From Amorphochlora amoebiformis (Eukaryota; Cercozoa; Chlorarachniophyceae): DNA of 64,000 nt. The notes under the pieces are model-generated. The model did not search any database. It was not told the origin of the DNA and was given only the letters and a program-made list of their open reading frames with translations. Location of the stretch: NCBI GenBank assembly GCA_054601695.1, contig BAAHQB010000030.1:682001-746000 (forward strand). Reading direction: 5' to 3'. The position numbers and the translations under genes were made by a program. Shown in pieces: positions 54,976-64,000 of the stretch (position 1 is its first letter; the number at the start of each line of letters is the position of its first letter).

Positions 54976-55461
54976 CTACAAGCATGCTAACGGCTCGTGA
55001 ACAAACGTATACCAGCCGGGTTGTACAATTCCAATGATCTAATACCTATAGTATATCTAGTATATCTAGCATATGGTATACGCTGTTTTAGGTGTGCTGG
55101 TGAGGCATTCTAGCATGCAATCTATGAAGTTTAGATATTCCTAGATTCTGCGACCGTGGGGGAGCAAGTCTACCCGGATGTGTCATTCGATTTTCACTGG
55201 TGGAATGGGTTATGAGACCAAGTCTATCGGCGGAATACTAGAATAATATCGGCGGACACGCTATATTTATTTATATATTTCATACAAACTTTTCAACGAA
55301 TAATTGAATTACGAGGGTAGGAAAACATCTTTAGTGATAGATATACTATATATATAATATATATATATATACAATATATATATATATATATATATATTTA
55401 CTTATTTATGTGTAAGCGAGTAGTGGAACTTTGTAATTTCGCTGTGTATTAGTGTGTAACG

Positions 55462-55860
55462 ATGTTACGATGGTGTTTAAGGGCCGTGGGAACATGTTAC
55501 ACTATCAGGAAGATGCGCGAGGGTCATGATTACATATTTTCTGGCAAATGGGCCGAAAATTTTCATATATATATATATATATATTTTAATTTTCGGCATT
55601 GGTGTGGGATTAGAATACTGGTACAGATAAATGAGTTTAGGGTTAGGGTTAGATCAGATTATTCAGCATGTCGTAGTCCGAGGACCATTGGCTCCTCCAC
55701 AGAATGGGGCTATAATGCTGTTAGGGATAACAGCAGATCGTGTTGTTGGGAGTGTTGAGTTAGGGTTAGGGTTATGGGTTACCATGTTGCTATTAAGAAG
55801 GAGGTACCGAATATTGCCAAGAAGACCTTGGATATTGTGTATAATTTTTCAAATATTTCG
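55462..55860 (+). CDS. Unassigned exon-like islands, possibly a small plus-strand gene
   Basis: An ATG at 55462 opens MLRWCLRAVGTCYTIRKMREG, and island 55770-55860 (acceptor ttag, frame MGYHVAIKKEVPNIAKKTLD, donor gtaaaa) looks coding. The available donors after the first frame give phase 0 or 1, whereas the second island needs phase 2, so they do not join simply. ATG 55774 could be its own start. A reversed element copy lies at 55653-55755 between them. Minus-strand readings exist as well. Confidence 0.3.
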
Positions 55861-55913
55861 GTAAAATTAGTGTGTATTTTTTACAAATATGTCGGTACTC
55901 TTATAGTTGAATA

Positions 55914-55951
<38 letters not shown>

Positions 55952-55984
55952 ACATGCATAGATATACATATATAACTAAATATA

Positions 55985-56319
55985 GTATACATACATATAA
56001 AATACATTCATATACATGCATATATTCCAACTCGCACACAATATAAGCTAAGCTTACATCCCTCGCAACTTGGAAGAATACAACATGCAGACACGTATAG
56101 TATCTAGACACATATAGCGTCTGGACGCTATATTACGGCATCTAGACACATATAGCATCTAGACACATAGCACATGCAGACATATGTAACATATAATCAA
56201 AATCCCTACACATACGTATATTCAAACTCGCACACAACATATGCATACATCCATAGCAAACCTGAAAGGATATATTACATTCAGACGCATATAACGTGCA
56301 GATATACACACACACATAT

Positions 56320-56353
<34 letters not shown>

Positions 56354-56447
56354 GTATATATATACGTATATATGTATATATAATCCACATTCCCACACAT
56401 ACATACATTCAAACTCGCAACAACATATGCATACATCCATAGCAATC

Positions 56448-56491
<44 letters not shown>

Positions 56492-56610
56492 AACATGCAG
56501 ATACATATAACATGCAGACACATATAACACATAATCCAAATCCCTACACATACATATATTCAAACTCGCACACAACATATGCATACATCCATCGCAAACC
56601 TGAAAGGACG
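55985..56610. repeat. Diverged tandem duplication, unit about 170 bp
   Basis: Blocks containing ATTCAAACTCGCACACAACA, ATATGCATACATCCATAGCA and CATATAACATGCAGACACATA recur at about 56020, 56215, 56400 and 56560. The copies are diverged and separated by CA and TA runs. No coding signal. Confidence 0.6.
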
Positions 56611-56633
56611 TGCGCACACAGCACCCACAGCAG

Positions 56634-56705
56634 TCTATCGTGCACGATAGGCACCAGATTGGAAAGCAGCATAGAAACCTTCGGTCCTGGTTTACCGGGA
56701 CTTAG
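56634..56705 (+). CDS. Possible last exon (plus) or a minus-strand exon
   Basis: Plus: acceptor cagcag, SIVHDRHQIGKQHRNLRSW, stop TAG 56703-56705, phase-compatible with island 55770-55860. Minus: aaaccag acceptor, TEGFYAAFQS, donor gtgcct. Both are plausible; neither joins a confirmed gene. Confidence 0.28.
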   Translation, partial: SIVHDRHQIGKQHRNLRSWFTGT

Positions 56706-56712
56706 AGGCTTG

Positions 56713-56825
56713 TTTTCAGAGAGATCTCTAGAGAGCTAGCTCTAGAGAGCTAGCTCTCTACTCTAGAGAGTTAGCTCTAGGGAGTTAGCTCTAGAGAGTT
56801 AGCTCTAGAGAGCTAGCTCTAGAGG
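56713..56825. repeat. Tandem palindromic GAGAGCTAGCTCT units
   Basis: About seven units of the self-complementary motif CTAGAGAGCTAGCTCTAGAG with small variants (GTTAGC). The array could form hairpins or cruciforms. It is followed by a GA tract to about 56965 and GAGATTTC repeats to 57025. Confidence 0.8.
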
Positions 56826-57023
56826 GAGATTCTATAACGAGAGTGAGCTAGGAAGGAGAGAGAGAGAGAGAGATAAGAGGGAGAGGTAGATAGATAGATA
56901 GATAGAGAGATCAAGAGAGAGGAGAGGGGAGAGAGGAAGCGGGGAGAGAGACAGAGAGGAGAAGGAATATTGAGAGTTCGGTTTCGGGAGATTTCGAGAG
57001 ATTTCGAGAGATTTCGAGAGATT

Positions 57024-57240
57024 TTAGGATGCCTCGGGGTATGGATTGTCTTCTGAGTTGACGTAGCAGCAGAGGCAGATGCGAACGAACTTAGGACAGT
57101 GGCACTAAAGGTTGGGCTTTCTTGGGGGTGGGATGGGTTGGGGTTAGGGTTGGGGTTGAGGGTGTACATATATGGGTTGAGGTTAGATTAGGGTTAGGTG
57201 TGTGTGATATAATCTATATATATATATGTATATGTGTATG

Positions 57241-57281
<41 letters not shown>

Positions 57282-57581
57282 TTTTGTCTTGTACATGTAT
57301 GTATTTATGTTTACATAAAACATGTACAAGTACATATAGATTTCTTATATGTATATATTTTTATATGTATATGTATATGTATATATACATGGTTATCTAC
57401 ATATAAAATATATAAGGTATGAATACATTCACATGTAATATGTTATATACCTGGCTTAAGAAAGGGCACACACGAACGCAAAAGGGAACCTCATCATCCT
57501 GAAACATATACTCTTATATATATATATATATATATATATTATACATACATATATATATATATATATATTTATTTATTTATT

Positions 57582-57653
<72 letters not shown>

Positions 57654-57786
57654 AAGCACACACGAACGCGAAACGGAACGTCATCATCCTGAAACATATA
57701 TTTATATATAATATATATATATATATATTATATTTATATATATACATATATATATGTATGTATATGTTTATTTATTTATATTATAT

Positions 57787-57837
<51 letters not shown>

Positions 57838-57935
57838 CAGACACGAACGCAAAAGAAAATCTCATCATCCTGAAAATAAACGTATGCTTATAAATATACA
57901 TGTGTATATGTATATATTATATATATATATATGTA

Positions 57936-57979
<44 letters not shown>

Positions 57980-58139
57980 CACGTACATATATAAGGTTTT
58001 ATGTATATACATAAATTATATATGTACACATAGATACATATATATTATGTATATCACCCTATCCAGATGGGCGTTAGGGTGTTCGTCATCGTTCATATCT
58101 CTAAAAACGGTCTAATGTAGTATATACATTTATATATGT

Positions 58140-58182
<43 letters not shown>

Positions 58183-58215
58183 TAATATATATACATATTG
58201 ATACATATATATATA

Positions 58216-58260
<45 letters not shown>

Positions 58261-59798
58261 TATTATATACATATGTACGTATATGTACTTATGTATGAAT
58301 TATATATGATTTCGTTCATATCTCCTTAAAAAAAAGGCCTAAGATTATACATACGGTATATATATATATATATTACATATACATATTATATGCATTTCTA
58401 TTTTGTGATACAGATATGGTAGGTATGTTTTTAACATATATATATATATATATTATATATATATTGATACATATATATATATATATATATATATATCATT
58501 CAGCACATACAGATATACCCACAGCCGTGGGATGTATTAGTTGGGGTTAGCGTTAGGGTTAGAACTAGGTAATTTCGCCTGAATAGCCATGTGTATTAGA
58601 TGAGGGTTAGCGGAAGGGTTAGCGCAAGGAATTTCGCCTTAATGTAGCCGTAGTTGAGGTTTAGCGTTAGGATAGCGTTGGGGTTAGAGCTAGGTAATTC
58701 GCCTTAATTGTCGATTGTGTTAGGTGAGTGATAGCGTTACGGTTAGAGCTAGGTAATTTTGCCTTAATAGCCGTCTATTAGGTGAGGGTTAGCGTTAGGG
58801 TTAGAGCTAGGTAATTTCGCCTTAATAATAGCCGTGTGTATTAGGTGAGGGTTAGCGTTAGGGTTAGAGCTAGGAAATTTCGCCTTAATAGCCGTGTGAA
58901 TTAGTGAGGGTTCGTATTAGGTGAGGGTTAGAGTTGGGTATTTTAACCTTAATTCCTGCCATAAACCCATGGAGTATAATAAGACTGTTGAGCGATATTA
59001 CTACCCAATAAACTATCGTAACCTGGGGTAAATAATAGTCTGATGGTATGTATATATATGTAATATATATATATGCATATATATATATATATATTAGATG
59101 TATTTATTCATTGTCATGTATACATACACATTGTAAGAGTTTGTATGTATACTCAAACATCTAAATCACTTCAACTACATTACGAAACGTACAATATGTA
59201 TGTATATATATACCTACATATATAACATACATATGTACATGCCCATGATTTCGTACGATATATATATATATATATTTTTTTTTGTAATGTATATACATAT
59301 TGTATATGTATATATATATATATATATGTATATATTTACATCGAAAAAACACACCGCAAACACACAAACATATACACTCTCCCTCATACATACACAACAC
59401 CTATACATCCATACACATAAATAATACAAGGAAAAGAAAAAAATAATAAAAATAAAAAAAAAGCCATAAAAACAAAAACATTTTAAAACCATTCAAAAAA
59501 AAAATTTAAATTTTTTTCAGAGATATATTATTACATAAGCGAGATACTGGTCGAAGTTGACCCCAAAATTATCCAGATGTTCCGTGATTAAGAACGTATA
59601 TCGAAGCCTTCAAGTTGTATGAGAGGGGAAGATAGGTTGGGATTAGGGTTAGGGTTGGGGTTAGGGTTAGGGTTAGGGTTGGGGTTAGGGTTAGGGTTAG
59701 GGTTGGGGTTAGGGTTAGGGTTAGGGTGGGGCTAGGGTTACCACAGGGTGAGCCCGATGAAGCTTAGAAGCCAAAAAGTAATGGCACCTGAAATATAT

Positions 59799-59849
<51 letters not shown>

Positions 59850-60056
59850 TATATATATATATGTATATGTGTATATATATATATATATGCATACGTATGT
59901 AAATATATTTAAATATATATATATGTATATATGTATATGTATGTTTACATATATACATATATATACATATATAAATGTAGGTACATATATTATGCAATGT
60001 ATGTATACCTACTCTCTCTTGTGTATGTATATCTAGTATGTATATGCATGAATGCA

Positions 60057-60107
<51 letters not shown>

Positions 60108-60220
60108 GCTCAGGGTATGAGACCGTAGGTAACACCAAAGATTATTTTTAAGCATTTACAAGAATATATATATATATATATACATATAAATATATATATA
60201 TTATATATAAATATAAATAC

Positions 60221-60261
<41 letters not shown>

Positions 60262-60582
60262 ATACCCCAGGGTATGAGACCGTAAGTAACACCAAAGAGG
60301 ACTTCGAAGCACTTAAACAGCTTCAAGGGGAGATATCTAGATATACATATACAGGTATGTATTTGCAGATATACATACACATATATATACGTATATATAA
60401 TAATAATAATACTATATAAATTTTATAAACATATACATATATGAAAACGTAATATATATGTGTATATATGTATATATATATATATATATTTAATTAGTAG
60501 ATAGAATAGTTACACACAAACACACAAAACTATATTTATATAATATAATTATATATATATTGTATTTGTATATAATTATACA

Positions 60583-60616
<34 letters not shown>

Positions 60617-60753
60617 AATATATATATATATATATAAATATATATAAATATGCAAATACATATATATATATACATACATTTATACTATACATACATACAT
60701 ATATATAAACATATATATATACATATTGATACACAGATTATATATATATATAT

Positions 60754-60786
<33 letters not shown>

Positions 60787-61180
60787 GATATATGTTATAT
60801 ATTAAATACCTTCACACACACACACACACACACAGAGAGAGAAAATCTCGCCATCTCATAAGAAACCGAACAAGAGAAGATTCGAGATCAGAGATTCGAG
60901 ATTTCGAGAGATTCGAGATTTCAAGAGATTCGAGATTCTGGAGATCAGAGCTCGAGATTTCTAGAGATCTCAGAGATTCTAGAGAGATTCGAGTTTTTGA
61001 AGAAAGGAGGGGGAGAGGTGGTGAATACAGGAAGTCAAGGATAGACAGTTTGCCGTCTCCACTGAAGTCGACGACTTCGAGGAATTCTCGAAACCAAGTT
61101 GACACTGACATGGTTAGGGTTAGGGTTAGGGTTAGGGTTAGGGCTAGGGTTAGGGTTGGAGAGAGGATGAGGAGGGAATA

Positions 61181-61230
<50 letters not shown>

Positions 61231-61285
61231 GTATATTTAAATACATAAAAAATTAAGTATATATATATTTGTTGAATATATAACT

Positions 61286-61373
<88 letters not shown>

Positions 61374-61437
61374 GGGTTGAGGAGATTGGATGTGTCTGAA
61401 TATAGGTGTAATATACATTCATACATATATAAAATGA

Positions 61438-61478
<41 letters not shown>

Positions 61479-62332
61479 GTATATATTAGCATGCAATATA
61501 TATGAATGTATATATATATATATATATAATACACTTCTATATACATATATATATATATATATATATAAATATGTACATGTACATATTTATACATACATAT
61601 ATATATATATATATATAATATATATATAATATATACAGTGTTAGAGCAGCGGTCCCTTAGCAGTATAGGCCGTGGTCCAGAGATTGATTGTAAGTTTGGA
61701 TTATGATTAAGAAACTTCAGCTAGTCTGCACAGTCACGTGAGCGTAACATGGACATCGCGTTCTATCACACTCTTCCTGGAACCCTGTTACTCTCGGGTA
61801 CTACCGGATGAAACGATCCAAGAATCTCCGGAATCTCCAGCGATCTCCAGCTATCAAGAGTAGACGTACAACGATATTTCAACGCGCTATCGATATCTAA
61901 TATTTGAACTGCGACCCTTCACGGTATTGGTATTGTTGTTTTAACAATATGCATATATATATATATATATACATATTACATGTGATTTATGTATGTGTAC
62001 ATATACGTTATATATATACACGTATATATGCATATATATATATATACCATAATACATGTATGTGTACATATACACATATACATAATATATACATATTCAT
62101 ATACTATATGTACTATAATATATATATACACACACATATATATATACATATATATATATATAATTACCGTCTCCAAATGGCCCTCTTGACCCCCCAAAAG
62201 GGCTACGGGCACGGCGTTTGTTATCCTCTTTCACACTCTTCTTATACTTGGATATAACTTCTGGATCTAATATATATATGTGTATATATATATGTAAATA
62301 TATATATGTATATATATATATGTATATACACA

Positions 62333-62375
<43 letters not shown>

Positions 62376-62439
62376 GTATGCGTATATATGTGTATCATCT
62401 CTGACACTCTTTCTTACATTTTGAATATTTTCTGGACCC

Positions 62440-62476
<37 letters not shown>

Positions 62477-62756
62477 TATTTATTGACAAGATATATTATA
62501 TATATATATTATATATATATATACATATATATTTATATATATATAGAATATTTTGTATACTCTTTGACCTCGTTATTGCTTCTGGAATAGCTATATATAT
62601 ATGTATATATGTATCAAATATATGTATATATATATATATAATATATATTTATATATATTTTCATTATTAGTGTACATTCCCTTTGGTACACAACATCTTT
62701 CGATATTGCTTCAGAATCTATTATTGGTATATATATACGTATATCATATAATATAT

Positions 62757-62855
<99 letters not shown>

Positions 62856-63622
62856 CATATACACATACCTGTTACATATAAGAAAAATAAGTCTCTGTAA
62901 TGTATCTCATGTTTACGCAAATATATATATATATATATTACATATATATATATATATTACATATATGTGTATGTATATATACATATGTAATACATATGTA
63001 TATACATATATATATATATATATGTATAGATATACATATATATATACATATATATATATATATAATATATATATATACATATTATAATGTTGGGGTTGGG
63101 GTTGCTGATTTACCGTGTTCACTGTCGTCCAGAGAAGGTTTATATTTTTCATCTAATATGGGTATTATCAAGACATATTAAATATACATACATAATATGC
63201 ACTTTGTATTATTATTCATATATGTGAAAATTTTATGTAGGATATATGTTATGTGTATATATATGTGTATATATGTATATATGTATATATATATATATAT
63301 TGTTGGCGCAACGCCAGGAATCGTGTAGAATAGCCCGAGATCCATGGAGACCCACTGGAGATCGCTGGAGATCGTGTTTTGGTGAATCCCCGGAAATGAC
63401 GGATAGTACCGGTTAATGTCAGTTAGTAGCGACACGTGCACGCCGCAACTCTCGTGCTGTGCAAGTGGGTAGCCCCACGACTAAGTTATCTCTTTCCAAA
63501 TGGTGCAATGAAGTACATCAGGGTGGCTTGCAGTATTCCGCTGCCAATGATACGTTAGCAATATATATATATATATTTTTATATATATATATGTATATAC
63601 ATATTATATATATGTATGTATG

Positions 63623-63663
<41 letters not shown>

Positions 63664-63718
63664 TATTACATATGTATCTGTGTGATATTACATGTATATA
63701 TATATATGTGTATACATC

Positions 63719-63760
<42 letters not shown>

Positions 63761-63977
63761 TATATATATATAAATATAAATATATAAAATATTTATTTTC
63801 TTCGCATGTATAGTTAAAAATTATTCACATCTATATCTCTATTGTATATCCACATAAATGAGCATATATTTCATATGAACATATTATAACGTTATACATA
63901 CATATATATATAAATATATCCAGCTACATTGAGTAAAGGATACCTGTTGGTGTCTGAGTCGTGTTTGAGGCAGCCAT
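57024..63977 (-). CDS. EF-hand membrane protein with Cys-rich C-terminus, 11 exons
   Basis: Exons in order: 63977-63944 ([14 protein letters not shown]), 63152-63114, 62266-62168, 61104-61029, 60336-60266, 59787-59742, 59607-59562, 59022-58967, 58100-58058, 57498-57451, 57104-57024 (stop TAA). All phases agree; 639 nt, 212 residues. Residues 70-81 form a canonical EF-hand loop, [12 protein letters not shown] (Asp70, Ser72, Asp74, Gly75, Ser78, Asp81). Three hydrophobic segments follow (about 91-106, 108-122, 138-155), then an acidic stretch ([16 protein letters not shown]) and a tail with nine Cys in about 30 residues ([21 protein letters not shown]). The order EF-hand then membrane helices suggests a calcium-sensing membrane protein; similarity to sodium/calcium exchangers was considered but their signature helices are absent. 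The ATG is preceded by aaaacag, so it might be internal to a longer gene. All introns are GT-AG. Confidence 0.7.
57650..57880 (-). repeat. Two truncated copies of an exon head
   Basis: Minus-strand copies of tttcag|GATGATGAGGTTCCC through CGTTCGTGTGTGC at about 57694-57655 and 57876-57836. The intact exon (57498-57451) with its donor is last in transcript order. The head copies end where (TA)n begins. Confidence 0.88.
58305..58350 (-). repeat. Truncated copy of an exon head
   Basis: Minus-strand taaggAGATATGAACGAAATC at about 58340-58309 matches ttttagAGATATGAACGATGA at the start of exon 58100-58058; both are preceded by TTAGGCC(G)TTTTT. It lies about 240 nt upstream of the exon in transcript order. 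Confidence 0.8.
58535..58955. repeat. Satellite with a unit of about 60 bp containing telomere-like motifs
   Basis: About seven units, each with TAATTTCGCCTTAATAGCCG, GTGTATTAGGTGAGGGTTAG and CGTTAGGGTTAGAGCTAGG. It fills most of the intron between exons 59022-58967 and 58100-58058. Orientation is CCCTAA on the coding (minus) strand. Confidence 0.88.
59637..59741 (-). repeat. TTAGGG/TTGGGG mixed tract at a donor site
   Basis: Alternating GGGTTA and GGGTTGGGG units. On the minus strand the donor of exon 59787-59742 (TG|gtaaccctagcc) starts directly in this tract. Confidence 0.9.
60104..60165 (-). repeat. Degenerate copy of an exon tail
   Basis: It matches the last 45 nt of exon 60336-60266: plus-strand GGTATGAGACCGTAGGTAAC versus GGTATGAGACCGTAAGTAAC, then diverging into stop-containing sequence. 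It lies downstream of the exon in transcript order and has lost the donor (ccctgagct). Confidence 0.75.
61108..61162 (-). repeat. TTAGGG run next to an acceptor
   Basis: It ends 4 nt upstream (transcript order) of the catgtcag acceptor of the EF-hand exon 61104-61029. CCCTAA is on the coding strand. Confidence 0.9.
61637..61900. repeat. Possible dispersed tRNA-derived repeat
   Basis: Starts TGTTAGAGCAGCGG, continues AAGTTTGGATTATGATTAAG, and ends in GATCTCCAG units near 61850. It shares the start with 4866 and the GATCTCCAG end with 39810 and 63340. No exon of the minus gene is needed here. Confidence 0.35.
62390..62725 (-). repeat. Three diverged copies of an exon head
   Basis: Minus-strand segments at about 62723-62670, 62592-62545 and 62447-62393 resemble the first 50 nt of exon 62266-62168 (CCAGAAGTTATATCCAAGTA). 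They read CTGAAGCAATATCGAAAGAT, CCAGAAGCAATAACGAGGTC and CCAGAAAATATTCAAAATGT. (TA)n follows each. Divergence rises with distance from the intact exon. Confidence 0.75.
63300..63480. repeat. Possible dispersed repeat, reversed copy
   Basis: TGTTGGCGCAACGCC at the start and GATCTCCAG-type motifs on the minus strand at 63338-63378, matching the family at 39680-39935 and 61637-61900. An open island at 63500-63560 (minus: [16 protein letters not shown]) follows but breaks phase with the EF-hand gene. Confidence 0.35.
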
Positions 63978-64000
63978 CTGTTTTCCATCTACCACGCAAC

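Noticed and set aside
57122-57406. Plus-strand ORF after the EF-hand gene's last exon
   Set aside because: Low-complexity G/V then Y/I sequence from telomeric and TA repeats; no splice or motif support.
59521-59592. Plus-strand exon [18 protein letters not shown]
   Set aside because: The overlapping minus exon 59607-59562 fits the 11-exon gene in phase; the plus frame has no confirmed neighbours.
60268-60353. Plus-strand exon [16 protein letters not shown]
   Set aside because: It is attractive alone, but the minus reading ([18 protein letters not shown]) joins exons on both sides in phase and gives a membrane helix series.
1-64000. Hundreds of Y/I/H/T-rich open frames
   Set aside because: They are translations of (TA)n with TG/CA interruptions, open on both strands and in several frames, with no conserved motif.
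1-64000. tRNA, rRNA or spliced-leader genes
   Set aside because: I looked for A/B boxes, conserved rRNA segments and spliced-leader-like sequence and found nothing convincing; the tRNA-like islands do not give a complete cloverleaf by eye.

Overview
This is a eukaryotic nuclear window, very rich in introns, from an organism I cannot name. About three quarters of it is (TA)n microsatellite, TTAGGG/CCCTAA telomere-type repeat, or GA/CT-rich tract. Almost all long open frames are translations of these repeats (Y/I/H/T-rich, GLGLGL/NPNPNP, SLSLSL) and are not genes. The real coding signal is in short islands of 11 to 150 nt, flanked by GT or GC on one side and AG on the other. Joining the islands on codon phase gives recognisable proteins. 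TTAGGG-type repeats, very small exons and simple-repeat introns suggest a protist or alga. One gene resembles DUF2358, a family I know mainly from plastid lineages, but this is weak evidence of lineage.

Layout. 820-17551 (+): a CUL4-type cullin of about 35 exons whose 5' end lies outside the window. 18019-22056 (-): a complete 11-exon, 183-codon gene with an NTF2-like/DUF2358-like core. 23085/23357-24528 (-): a membrane-anchored glutaredoxin-like (DUF836-type) protein. 24821-41488 (+): a protein arginine methyltransferase-like gene of about 27 exons and 538 codons, diverging from the glutaredoxin gene across about 290 bp. 42005-44172 (-): a small lysine-rich protein. 47275-54975 (-): an unrecognised gene of at least 12 exons. 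57024-63977 (-): an 11-exon, 212-codon EF-hand membrane protein with a Cys-rich tail. A few exon-like islands (45276-45320, 55462-56705) cannot be assigned firmly.

Introns are the most unusual part. They are of two kinds, (TA)n introns with gtatat donors and tatag acceptors, and CCCTAA-repeat introns. The telomeric repeats lie mostly with CCCTAA on the coding strand, so each unit supplies a CTAAC branch-point-like motif. A dispersed element of about 100 bp sits inside these tracts in about 29 copies, always in the same orientation relative to the telomeric repeat. At more than a dozen exons, one end of the exon with its splice site has been copied, usually one to five times, into the adjoining intron, leaving truncated decoys beside an intact exon. 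At least eight introns use GC donors, six of them in the cullin gene.

The genes do not form a functional cluster. They look like ordinary housekeeping genes (ubiquitin ligase scaffold, methyltransferase, redox, calcium-binding membrane protein) in a repeat-inflated genome.
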